A stretch of DNA of 61,982 bases from an uncultured Clostridia bacterium (GTDB lineage Bacteria; Bacillota; Clostridia; Christensenellales; Borkfalkiaceae), in assembly GCA_934249215.1 (NCBI GenBank), contig CAKQKN010000091.1, forward strand, positions 1 to 61,982. The letters run 5' to 3'. Numbering within the stretch: position 1 is the first letter of the stretch; each line of letters starts with the position of its first letter. The notes under the pieces were generated by a model. The model did not search any database, was not told the origin of the DNA, and saw only the letters and a program-made list of their open reading frames with translations. The position numbers were made by a program, and so were the translations under genes. Positions 52,173 to 59,887 of this stretch are shown here, piece after piece.

Positions 52173-53087
52173 TTACAAGACTTTCGACAAAAAATCGCGG
52201 AGCCGAGGATTTTTCGGTGCGAAAAAGAACTCCTCCGGCGCGCTCTCCTCGAGAATTTTTCCGCCGTCGACGAACAGCACCCTGCTTGCGACCTTTTTAG
52301 CAAACTCCATTTCGTGCGTAACGATAACCATCGTCATATCCTGCTCCGCAAGCTCGGTCATAAGGTCGAGAACCTCGCCCACCATTTCGGGATCGAGCGC
52401 GGAAGTCGGCTCGTCGAACAGCATCACTTCGGGATTCATATTGAGCGCCCGAACGATCGCGATACGCTGCTTCTGACCGCCCGACAACGTGGACGGATAG
52501 ACGTCGCGCTTGTCCGAAAGCCCGATCCTTTCGAGAAATTTTTCGGCGTCGGAAATCGCCTGCTCCTCGGTTTTGAGCTTAAGATACACCGGCGCGAGAG
52601 TCATATTCTTTATGACGGTCATATTGTTGAAAAGGTTAAAATTCTGGAAAACCATTCCCATTTTCGCCCTGCCGAGGTTTACGTCTATTGCGTTCGCGGC
52701 ATAAATCTCTTTCATTTTCGCCTTATACGCCTTGCCCTCGTTTTTTTCGCGGAGAAGGTCCTTGGCTTTGATCTTCGCGATAAGCGCCTCGTCCGAAACG
52801 AACGTTTGCGCGTTCTGCTCCTCGAGTTTCATTTTCTCAAACGTCCTGCTTGCCGTTATCACTTCGGGATGAAGATACGGATCGACCGGCGTAAGAAGCT
52901 TGTCGTCCAGCCACACTTCGCCGAACGTCGGCTCCTCGAGAAGATTCATGCAGCGCAAAAGAGTTGACTTTCCGCTGCCCGACGGGCCGACGATAACCAC
53001 TTTTTCGCCCTTTTCGACTTCGGTGGAAACGCCCTTCAACACTTCGTTTTTGCCGAAATATTTATATATGTTCCTAACGCTTATCAC
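52173..53087 (-). CDS. Polar amino acid ABC importer ATPase with insertion
   Basis: The product has 304 residues where GlnQ/ArtP-type ATPases have about 240. Walker A is GPSGSGKS, the Q-loop is VFQNFNLFNNMTV, the signature is LSGGQKQR, Walker B is VMLFDEP and the switch His is in VIVTHEMEF. A charged, helical-looking insertion (about 62-135; ASRTFEKMKLEEQNAQTFVS and REKNEGKAYKAKMKEIYAAN) sits between Walker A and the Q-loop. The start is GTG at 53087, overlapping the permease gene by 14 bases, with GGGAGG upstream. By family it imports polar amino acids such as arginine or glutamine; the ARG-box-like operator favours arginine or related substrates. Confidence 0.93.
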   Translation of the reverse strand: MISVRNIYKYFGKNEVLKGVSTEVEKGEKVVIVGPSGSGKSTLLRCMNLLEEPTFGEVWLDDKLLTPVDPYLHPEVITASRTFEKMKLEEQNAQTFVSDEALIAKIKAKDLLREKNEGKAYKAKMKEIYAANAIDVNLGRAKMGMVFQNFNLFNNMTVIKNMTLAPVYLKLKTEEQAISDAEKFLERIGLSDKRDVYPSTLSGGQKQRIAIVRALNMNPEVMLFDEPTSALDPEMVGEVLDLMTELAEQDMTMVIVTHEMEFAKKVASRVLFVDGGKILEESAPEEFFFAPKNPRLRDFLSKVL

Positions 53088-53766
53088 CCTTTCTCATCCT
53101 CCCTTCGATTTTTTTCACGATCCACCCCGCGATCAGCACGAGCGCGAGATACGCGAGAGCGAGCATCGTGTACGGAACGGTATATTCATAAGTGCTTTTT
53201 CCGATATCGGTAAAAGCCTTCGTAAGATCTACGACGCCGATAAAGCTCAGAACCGAGGTCTCTTTAAGCAGCGAGATGAATTCGTTTCCAAGCGTCGGAA
53301 TGACGTTCTTCACCGCCTGAGGAATAACTACGTGAAGCATCGTCGCCCTAAGCGGCAGTCCGAGCGCCCTGCCCGCTTCCGTCTGACCTTTGTCGACGGA
53401 CAAAATACCGCCGCGCATTATCTCCGAAACGTACGCGCCCGAGTTAAGACCGAATACGATCAGTCCGACTACGGAAGCGTTCATAAGCCCCAGCCCGATC
53501 GCCGGGAAGATTATAAAATAAACGTAAAGCAGCTGCACGACGACCGGCGTTCCGCGAAACACCGTAACGTACAGCTTCCCGAGGTACTGAAAAAACTTAA
53601 GCACCGGATTTTTTCCGTTTGCGAGCTGGACGAACGCAACAATCGTCCCGAGCACGATACCTATAAGTAACGCACAAATTGCAGTCACTAATGTGACTGC
53701 AATTCCGCTCAGCACGTCTTTATACGCGCCCAGATCGATGAAATAATGAATAAATTTATCCCACAT
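53074..53766 (-). CDS. Polar amino acid ABC importer permease
   Basis: The product has 230 residues from the ATG at 53766, which is one base after the stop of the binding-protein gene; the frame back to 53835 overlaps that gene. It belongs to the HisM/GlnP permease type with about five spans. The coupling loop is EAGRALGLPLRATMLHVVIP. The phrase FRGTPVVVQLLYVYF is typical of the family. It overlaps the ATPase start, so the three genes are translated as a coupled set. Confidence 0.94.
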   Translation of the reverse strand: MWDKFIHYFIDLGAYKDVLSGIAVTLVTAICALLIGIVLGTIVAFVQLANGKNPVLKFFQYLGKLYVTVFRGTPVVVQLLYVYFIIFPAIGLGLMNASVVGLIVFGLNSGAYVSEIMRGGILSVDKGQTEAGRALGLPLRATMLHVVIPQAVKNVIPTLGNEFISLLKETSVLSFIGVVDLTKAFTDIGKSTYEYTVPYTMLALAYLALVLIAGWIVKKIEGRMRKGDKR

Positions 53767-53767
53767 A

Positions 53768-54598
53768 TTATTCCGCTTCCGAAGTATATTTCGAAATGAT
53801 TGCCTGAAGCTCGCCGCTTGCTTTAAGATCGGCAAGCACTTTGTTCACGGTTTCGAGAAGCTTGGGAGCCTGTTTGTTGACGCCGATGCCGTATTTTTCG
53901 CTGTTGAGCGAGATCGCGATCGTCTTGACGCCGTCGTTAGCCTTTACGACCTGAGCGGCAACCTCGTCGTCGACGATAAGCGCCTTATACTGTCCGTTCA
54001 CGACGCCCTGCGCGCCGAGTACCGGCGTTTCGAGACCTACGGCGTTGAGATTTTTGAATCCCGCGAACTCGAAAGCTTCGGAACCCTTGACGTAATAATA
54101 ACCGGTCGTACCGCTCTGCGCGGCGATCTTGGTGCCGTTTTCAAACCCGGCGAGTATCGCGTCAACGTCTTCTTTCGTTTTGCAAGCGTCGAAAGTAGTA
54201 TCGTTGGCGGCGACAACCACGTATTGCGAAGCTCCGAAATAATCGGTCGAGAAGTTGATCGCTTCCGCCCTTTCTTCGTTAATCGTCAGAGCGGCAATAG
54301 CAAGGTCGGCTTGTCCTTTCTGTACGGAAGTAACGACGGAATCGAAAATCATATCCTTTACTTCGAGCTCGACGCCGAGTTCCTTTGCGATCGCTTCGGC
54401 GATTTCGATATCGATTCCGACGAATTTTTCGCCGTCTTTACTTTCGAACGGAGGGAACGAAGCTTCGGTCGCCACAACAAGCTTACCGGCTTTCTTGATC
54501 TCGTCGACGTCGTTTACGGAATTGCCGCAAGCGGTAAGACCGAAGCTGCAGATAACCGCAAGCATCATCGTCATCATAAGTGCAAAAAGTTTTTTCAT
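53768..54598 (-). CDS. Polar amino acid-binding lipoprotein
   Basis: The product has 276 residues and is a family 3 solute-binding protein. The signal peptide ends in a lipobox (GLTAC), then GNSVNDVDEIKKAGKLVVAT. Family phrases include ASFPPFESKDGEKFVGIDIE, VTSVQKGQADLAIAALTI and ERAEAINFSTDYF. The start chosen is the ATG at 54598 (GGAG nine bases upstream); a TTG 15 bases earlier is an alternative. It is the first gene of the importer operon, behind a strong promoter and an ARG-box-like site. Exact ligand not assignable from sequence alone. Confidence 0.94.
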   Translation of the reverse strand: MKKLFALMMTMMLAVICSFGLTACGNSVNDVDEIKKAGKLVVATEASFPPFESKDGEKFVGIDIEIAEAIAKELGVELEVKDMIFDSVVTSVQKGQADLAIAALTINEERAEAINFSTDYFGASQYVVVAANDTTFDACKTKEDVDAILAGFENGTKIAAQSGTTGYYYVKGSEAFEFAGFKNLNAVGLETPVLGAQGVVNGQYKALIVDDEVAAQVVKANDGVKTIAISLNSEKYGIGVNKQAPKLLETVNKVLADLKASGELQAIISKYTSEAE

Positions 54599-54680
54599 CT
54601 GTTTTATCTCCAAAAAAAGTTTTCTTTCCTAAAAGCCCCGACGGCGGCATTGCCACACGCCTTTCGCTTTTTACGCCGTC

Positions 54681-54709
54681 ATTATAGTTCCCCTTTTTCG
54701 CAAAGTCAA
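54681..54709 (-). promoter_or_regulatory. Promoter of the amino acid importer operon
   Basis: TTGACT (54704-54709) and TATAAT (54681-54686) on the minus strand are 17 bases apart. The start codon follows about 80 bases downstream. Confidence 0.85.
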
Positions 54710-54715
54710 ATACTT

Positions 54716-54730
54716 TGCATACATATTCAT
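54716..54730 (-). promoter_or_regulatory. ARG-box-like site upstream of the amino acid importer promoter
   Basis: The minus strand reads ATGAATATGTATGCA, followed by AAG. It agrees with the recalled Bacillus ARG box at both half-sites and differs only in the central A-tract. It ends six bases upstream of the -35 hexamer. Confidence 0.5.
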
Positions 54731-54807
54731 AAAATTTTCAAAAAAATTTTGTTTTCGTGAATTTATATCCGATAATTGTATATTTTAGCGAATATTATGC
54801 ATTTTAG

Positions 54808-54830
54808 ACTTTTGCAGTCATTGCAAAAGT
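54808..54830. repeat. Nine-base inverted repeat at the left of the insertion scar
   Basis: ACTTTTGCA pairs with TGCAAAAGT around a five-base centre. It lies at the edge where sequence composition changes and could be a relic of an element end or a hairpin. It is not assigned to a known terminal repeat. Confidence 0.35.
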
Positions 54831-54940
54831 GCGGGGCTCGCACCCTAGCTCCCTCGCAAGCAAGTCAAGCAGACTCTTCTCGGGATGACGAATAGAAACG
54901 ATGGAAAGGCGGAATTTCGTGTTCACCGCTTCAAGGCACG

Positions 54941-54971
54941 AAAAAGGGCGGCGGTTGCCCGACGCCCTTTT
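54941..54971. terminator. GC-rich hairpin with T-runs, in the insertion scar
   Basis: AAGGGCG (54944-54950) pairs with CGCCCTT (54963-54969). Short T-runs follow in both directions, so it could terminate transcription either way. No intact gene on either side uses it. Confidence 0.5.
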
Positions 54972-55113
54972 GAAATGTTAAGTTGTCCTTGTCTTAATCT
55001 GCGTTTTCGCATAAGAAAAGACCTTGAAACCGAACAATTAAAGTTTATATTTCGAGGTCTGTTCAGATGGCTATACAGTACGAAATAGCTACACCGCTAT
55101 CTCGTCAAAGCAC

Positions 55114-55260
55114 TCACAATCTCCTACCATTTAGGACTTCGTCTATAATTCGGGTAATTTTAGCGTCTTTTTCGACCTCACAATTTTGCGCATCAATAAA
55201 CTTATCCAGTTCTTTTAGGTATGGATACAAACGAATTTGCGCTGTATTAAAGGCAAAATC
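55114..55260 (-). pseudogene. C-terminal gene fragment, unknown family
   Basis: A 48-codon open stretch ends at a TGA at 55114 and is blocked upstream by a TAA at 55261. The encoded sequence is protein-like (TAQIRLYPYLKELDKFIDAQ, then KITRIIDEVLNGRRL), amphipathic, and unlike a random frame. No start codon or ribosome site precedes it, so it is probably the surviving end of a gene broken by insertion. I do not recognise the family. Confidence 0.4.
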
Positions 55261-55337
55261 TTACTCAATTTCAACAAGCCCCAACTTGCAACAAATCAGA
55301 AATATGCTACGGGGATTATTTGAGAAGTTACCGATAG

Positions 55338-55544
55338 ATGCTCGTCCGTAAAAAAAGGAGATATGTCTGCCCTTGCTGCGGAAAACGCTTCTATGAGCAC
55401 TACGATTTTGTTGCCAAACATCATCATATTGCAAAAAATGTGTTTTTGAAGATAATTGAAGATTTAAAAGACGCAAAGTCTATGAAAAGCATTGCTAAAG
55501 AAAACGATGTTTCGACGAATACCGTACAGCGTTCGTTATATTAA
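55338..55544 (+). pseudogene. Fragment of an ISL3-family transposase
   Basis: The 68 codons encode the zinc-finger and helix-turn-helix start of an ISL3-type transposase: RKKRRYVCPCCGKRFYEHYD, then a helical stretch ending in KSIAKENDVSTNTVQRS. The DDE catalytic part is entirely missing. A second frame just upstream (LRGLFEKLPIDARP, about 55310-55351) resembles the sequence that normally precedes the zinc finger, which suggests a frameshift. It stops exactly at the 3' end of the pgmB gene. It is the only plus-strand coding trace in the window and is lower in GC than its neighbours. Confidence 0.8.
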
Positions 55545-56182
55545 TTTTTTTTGCAAATATCAAGAAGGTCGGAAAGTTTGTTTACGTTGTAATCTGCGGA
55601 GGCGTTTATCGCCGCGTCGCCGATTGCAACGGAGGTAAATCCGCCGGTCTTAGCCGCAACGATCCCGGCAACCGAATCTTCGACGACGATACACTCTTCG
55701 GCGGAAAGCCCCAGCATATCGGCAGCCACGACGAACACTTCCGGATCGGGCTTGCTTTTCGTGATACAGTTCCCGTCGGAAACGGCGTCGAACTCGCCGA
55801 TCAGACCCACCCTTTCGAGAATGAATTTCGCATTTTTGCTCGACGAGCCGATCGCAATGCGATAACCGCGCTCTTTGAGCGTTTTTAACGTATACCTGAC
55901 GTCATCCGACACTGCCGATTCTTTAAGTTCGGCAAGCAGTTTGCGATAATGTTCGTTTTTTGTTTGAGCAAGTTTTTGTTTTTCGTCGTCATCGTATTTC
56001 CTGGTCGCCTTTTCGAGAATGATTTCAAGGCTTTGCATTCTCGACACACCTCTTAATTTGTCGTTGATTTTCCTGTCGAATTCTATTCCCTCCGCATCTG
56101 CAATCGCTTTCCAAGCGCGATAATGAAATTCATCCGTGGATAAAATTACTCCGTCAAGATCGAATATAACTGCTTTTATCAT
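55541..56182 (-). CDS. pgmB: Beta-phosphoglucomutase (HAD superfamily)
   Basis: The product has 213 residues. It converts beta-glucose 1-phosphate to glucose 6-phosphate in the cytoplasm, a step after disaccharide phosphorolysis. Visible residues are nucleophile Asp8 and acid/base Asp10 (FDLDGVI), His20 in EFHYRAWKA, the substrate loop RGVSRMQSL, IGSSSKNA, the lysine in SKPDPE, and metal ligands VVEDSVAGI. These match beta-PGM better than general HAD phosphatases. AGGAG precedes the ATG. No sugar phosphorylase lies in the window. The stop codon overlaps the transposase fragment, and the C-terminus is a few residues shorter than the characterised Lactococcus enzyme, so insertion may have trimmed the 3' region. 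Confidence 0.88.
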   Translation of the reverse strand: MIKAVIFDLDGVILSTDEFHYRAWKAIADAEGIEFDRKINDKLRGVSRMQSLEIILEKATRKYDDDEKQKLAQTKNEHYRKLLAELKESAVSDDVRYTLKTLKERGYRIAIGSSSKNAKFILERVGLIGEFDAVSDGNCITKSKPDPEVFVVAADMLGLSAEECIVVEDSVAGIVAAKTGGFTSVAIGDAAINASADYNVNKLSDLLDICKKN

Positions 56183-56208
56183 TTTTTTCTCCTGTTTTTA
56201 AGTCGTCG

Positions 56209-56236
56209 ATATTATTAAAAGCAATTTTGTCCGCAA
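56209..56236 (-). promoter_or_regulatory. Probable promoter of pgmB
   Basis: TTGCGG (56231-56236) and TAATAT (56209-56214) on the minus strand are 16 bases apart, a moderate match. The start codon follows within 30 bases, with AGGAG between. Confidence 0.5.
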
Positions 56237-56267
56237 CCCGTTTCACGGCTTTTCAGACATATTGGCC

Positions 56268-56327
56268 CCGACGTAAAAAGCACCTTGAAAAAATCAAAGC
56301 GCTTTCTGTTTTTACGTCGGAATTTTT
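56268..56327. terminator. Long stem-loop between the glycosidase-like gene and pgmB
   Basis: A perfect 12-base-pair stem, CCGACGTAAAAA/TTTTTACGTCGG (56268-56279 with 56309-56320), lies 30 bases after the stop codon of the upstream gene. On the plus strand it is followed by a T-run; on the minus strand it is not, although the right arm of the stem itself contains TTTTT. A cre-like palindrome lies in the loop. Confidence 0.5.
56294..56307. promoter_or_regulatory. cre-like palindrome upstream of pgmB
   Basis: TCAAAGCGCTTTCT has the 10-base palindromic core AAAGCGCTTT and differs from the CcpA cre consensus (TGWAANCGNTNWCA) at two positions. It lies about 60 bases upstream of the pgmB -35. Catabolite control would fit a sugar-phosphate enzyme but is inferred. 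Confidence 0.35.
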
Positions 56328-56349
56328 TTCATGAATTATTCGTCATTCT

Positions 56350-59300
56350 TCAATTCTTTTTTCTTTTCTTTCCGAAAACTATAATCGCGGCGGCGGCGAC
56401 GATACCGAACGAGGCGCCGATTCCGCCGAATACCGCGGGATTATATTTTTTAGGCGTTTTGTATATCGCGGCGATTTTTGAGTTTACTTTTACTTCGTCC
56501 ACAAGTCTGACTTGAGAATTCATCGCTTTATCCAACGAATCCATGGCGACCTGAACGTCGTCGGCAGTCGAGATCGTACTTTCCGAAACGCTCTTTGCGC
56601 TTGCCAAGGCGATGTTTATCTTGTTCGCTCCCGTTTCCGTGAGATCGGACTGTAAAAGTTTTTCCGCTTCGGCAATCTTTGCGTTCAATCCGCTTTTGTC
56701 CACCGTGCTGACCGCATATTTATATATCGCGTCGAACAGCTGGAACACGCCTACGCCCAAGTCGCTTTGAACGAGATAAGGATTGGCGAGCATCGCTTCC
56801 GCCGCTTTGATTTTTAAATCGATTTCCTTATACGATTCTTCGGTGAAATTGTCCTTGTTTAAACTTTTTCCCAAAGCGATCAGTCTTTCAAGCTCGATCG
56901 TATCCAGCTCCGGCTTGACGAAAACGTTCATTTTCGCTTTTACGTCATAGAAATTCACTAACCCTTTCGGCAGATTTTTGAATTTGCCTTCGAACGAAGA
57001 GTAGCCGACGATCGAACTGTCATAGCTTTGACAGCCCCATTCCACTTCGAGTTGATATTCCTTTCCGTCGACCGTTTTTGCCGTCGCATAGGTCGGAAGT
57101 TGTTTTATCACGTCGGATTTTGCGGTAAATCTGTCCACCGCAAAGCGACTTTCTTCACCTTCCTTAATGCAATCTTCATACGGCAACGGTTTTACCGAAT
57201 CGTCGAACTCCGTTATTCTGACCGAAGAAACGCTCACGGGAATCAAGCCGCCGTGAATGGAAATATACCCCGCCTCGCGATCGAATATGGCGTTCCGTTC
57301 GTACATAACGGGCTTGCCGTTTACGGAAACGGAAATCGTGTCGTCAACGGAAATAACCCTTAAAGTGAACTCGGAATTCAACGAGAACCCGACGATGTTC
57401 GCGTCGTCCCTGCCAAGTTCGGGTTTTTTGCCGTTCCAAAGCAGTGCACGCCCTCTCGGTTCCACAACCGCATAAAATCCTTTGTCATATGAACTTTGCG
57501 TATAGTTTATTTCCGGTTTATACAGACCGAACCCGACGTACCCCCATGCGGAAGGATCGTTCACCGCCATTTTAAACTTACCTTCTATCATGAAGTTTTT
57601 GAATTTCTTTGCGGTGTACGTATAAGAACGATCCCAACTCGACTTGTCGAACTCGCCCGTTTGCGACACGGTGCCGTCGGAATAAACCCAATTACCGCCG
57701 CCCGTGACTTGCCAGTCCGTCGAATTAAGCAATTCGGTTCCTTCCGAATATGCGGTATACGCCTGAATTTCTTCCCAGAACGAATAGTTATCCCTTCCGT
57801 TTTCGGAGAAATTGTGGAAACGGATGTATCTGACTTTTCGCGGCTCGAATTTAAATTCATGTCCGCCGCCGGGATTTTCGACGTAAACGCCGTCGTTTCC
57901 CGCGCCCTCGCCGACCGAATTATCCGAGTCGTTGTTGAACACGGTGTAAACTCCGCTCGTAAAGTCTTCGTCCAATGCGGTTTGCAGCACGACGTCCGAA
58001 AATCTCCAATCGTGAAACGCTTTTACGACGAGCCTGTCAATATAGTATTCTTTTCCGAGGTCGACGATCGCAAAGCACGGTTTATTCGCCACCGAACCGT
58101 ACACGTTGTAAGGATCAAAGAAGTCGTTCGTAATGCTGTCCGGCTTTGCCGAACCGAATACGCTTTGAGTTTCACCCGTAAACGTTACGTTTTTCCCAAA
58201 CGCTACGTTTTCCGAACCGTCTACTATGAAATATTCCGCAGAGATCGCATCCGATATTTCGTTGCCGCGGATACTTATCGCTTTAATCGAGTATTGTCCG
58301 AAATCTCTTCCGTGCCCGATCGTGATCGGTCCGGTGTAACGCGTCGAAGTGTAATCGGGATAACTTCCGTCCGTGGTATAATAAATTTCGGTACCCGGAT
58401 CCATCGAAGTGATTTCCAGTTTTTGTTCGCCGATGTACGTTCCGCTGTCGATGGACAGTTCGGGTTTGCGAAGAGGTTCTTTGATCGTTACGTCGCCGTT
58501 GAGCTTGAAAAGAATTAGATCGCCGGGTTTCATCGAAACGGAGAAGTTTCCGCCGGAAATATCCACCTCGGTTTCTTTAAGTGCGGGCAGCGGCGCGAAC
58601 AGATCGGGAGTTTCGTCAAATTCGTCGGTACCGTAACGCGTAAGAGATTTTACGCCGGACGAAAGATCGACGTTGACGTTATAAGTTTTTTCTTCGCCGT
58701 CGGTTTCGTTATTGAAAACCATGACGTAAATATCTTTATCGTTTTTTCCGTAAGCAAGGGAGAACACGAGATTATCCGACGAGTTCGACGGTTGGAGAAG
58801 GAAGTTTTTCGGCAAAGCCTCCGCCCCTTGCGCAACGGTGCCCGCATGGTATGCATGCGCGACGTCCATTTGCATGAGCAAACTGCCCAACTGCCTCGTC
58901 TGCCAGTTCACCTTGCGCATCGGTTCGTAAAGCGCGGTTTTCGTTCCGTCGGTATTCACGACGAAATCCATCATTCCCTCGCCGCCGTCGGCGGGCGAAA
59001 CGTATGCGGGAGCGACCCAGCAAAAATGCGTTATCGCCTTGATTCCGTAAGCAAGGAAAGAGTTCACGTTCCAGCGCGCCATATCGGGGGTGGGACAAAC
59101 CATCCCGTTCCAATACCCCATCTGGGTGCAAGCGACGGTTTTCAATTTACCGTTCTCGTATGCCGTCGCGCGGATCGTTTCGAGATCGGAAAAATATGAC
59201 GAACGCACTTTTTCGAACGCGGTGAACGGATAATGATCGTAAGCAAGATATTCGAGATTATCTTGTCCAACGGTTTTAACCCAATTCGAAACGTAATCCT

Positions 59301-59883
59301 TATACGAACCGCCGAGGTTTGTGGCGCCCGCATAGTTCGGAAAAAGATTGACGAACGGGAATCGGCTTGGATCTTTTTTGAGAATATCCAAATATAACTC
59401 GGCAACTCCCGTGAATGCTGCAGCCGACGGTTCGTCTTTAACGTAATACGAGATACAATGGGGGCGGTCGTTGGTCGTCATTTCTTCGACCAAAGCATTT
59501 GCCACTTCCGTGGTCATACGTTCGCCCTTTGCCGAAGCGGAATAGTACGTATTATATTTCGCGTACATCCGCTCCATCTCTTCCCATGTAAAGTTTGCAT
59601 CGTACGAAATCTTTTCGTTGGAAGCAACTGTTAAAGGGTTATTTTGCCAGTTAATGCCCGACTCGGCGCAATCCTTAAGCTGCTCTTCGTAACTCAAAAT
59701 GCTTTCGTCGTAAAAGGACCTCCAACTTCCTATAAGGAATTCGTCCGTTGTGGACGGAGCTTGAGCTAAGGCTTTGTCGGGCGGTTTTCGATCGAGCAAC
59801 GTTATGCCGCCGACCGTCAGGGAAACGGCGCACACGCACGAACACGCCGATGCCATTATCGATTTGATTTTATTTTTCTTCAT
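56350..59883 (-). CDS. Exported glycosidase-like multidomain protein
   Basis: The product has 1177 residues. The N-terminus is a signal peptide (cleavage near ALAQA, residue 41). A TIM-barrel-like catalytic domain (about 45-370) carries YYVKDEPSA (Glu151), FVNLFPNYA and LEYLAYDHYPF (Asp216), like uncharacterised GH42-related proteins. Next come a chitobiase C-terminal-like domain (about 470-545; GTEIYYTTDGSYP), a discoidin/CBM32 domain (about 555-700; NVAFGKNVTF, YIRFHNFS), a LamG or DUF1080-like domain (about 715-890), an Ig-like segment, and two FIVAR-like helical repeats. A C-terminal span ends in GKKRKKN. It would bind and possibly cut glycans at the surface. The ATG is four bases after the upstream stop; ribosome site weak. 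Confidence 0.88.
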   Translation of the reverse strand: MKKNKIKSIMASACSCVCAVSLTVGGITLLDRKPPDKALAQAPSTTDEFLIGSWRSFYDESILSYEEQLKDCAESGINWQNNPLTVASNEKISYDANFTWEEMERMYAKYNTYYSASAKGERMTTEVANALVEEMTTNDRPHCISYYVKDEPSAAAFTGVAELYLDILKKDPSRFPFVNLFPNYAGATNLGGSYKDYVSNWVKTVGQDNLEYLAYDHYPFTAFEKVRSSYFSDLETIRATAYENGKLKTVACTQMGYWNGMVCPTPDMARWNVNSFLAYGIKAITHFCWVAPAYVSPADGGEGMMDFVVNTDGTKTALYEPMRKVNWQTRQLGSLLMQMDVAHAYHAGTVAQGAEALPKNFLLQPSNSSDNLVFSLAYGKNDKDIYVMVFNNETDGEEKTYNVNVDLSSGVKSLTRYGTDEFDETPDLFAPLPALKETEVDISGGNFSVSMKPGDLILFKLNGDVTIKEPLRKPELSIDSGTYIGEQKLEITSMDPGTEIYYTTDGSYPDYTSTRYTGPITIGHGRDFGQYSIKAISIRGNEISDAISAEYFIVDGSENVAFGKNVTFTGETQSVFGSAKPDSITNDFFDPYNVYGSVANKPCFAIVDLGKEYYIDRLVVKAFHDWRFSDVVLQTALDEDFTSGVYTVFNNDSDNSVGEGAGNDGVYVENPGGGHEFKFEPRKVRYIRFHNFSENGRDNYSFWEEIQAYTAYSEGTELLNSTDWQVTGGGNWVYSDGTVSQTGEFDKSSWDRSYTYTAKKFKNFMIEGKFKMAVNDPSAWGYVGFGLYKPEINYTQSSYDKGFYAVVEPRGRALLWNGKKPELGRDDANIVGFSLNSEFTLRVISVDDTISVSVNGKPVMYERNAIFDREAGYISIHGGLIPVSVSSVRITEFDDSVKPLPYEDCIKEGEESRFAVDRFTAKSDVIKQLPTYATAKTVDGKEYQLEVEWGCQSYDSSIVGYSSFEGKFKNLPKGLVNFYDVKAKMNVFVKPELDTIELERLIALGKSLNKDNFTEESYKEIDLKIKAAEAMLANPYLVQSDLGVGVFQLFDAIYKYAVSTVDKSGLNAKIAEAEKLLQSDLTETGANKINIALASAKSVSESTISTADDVQVAMDSLDKAMNSQVRLVDEVKVNSKIAAIYKTPKKYNPAVFGGIGASFGIVAAAAIIVFGKKRKKN

Positions 59884-59887
59884 TTGC

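Noticed and set aside
52032..52967. Plus-strand frame starting near the TGATATAAT promoter-like sequence
   Set aside because: It runs through a terminator hairpin and then antisense to the ABC ATPase gene; no ribosome site.
54831..54890. tRNA-like string (GGGGCTCGCACCC) near the insertion scar
   Set aside because: It lacks the conserved T-loop and cannot be folded into a cloverleaf by eye; no tRNA is called.
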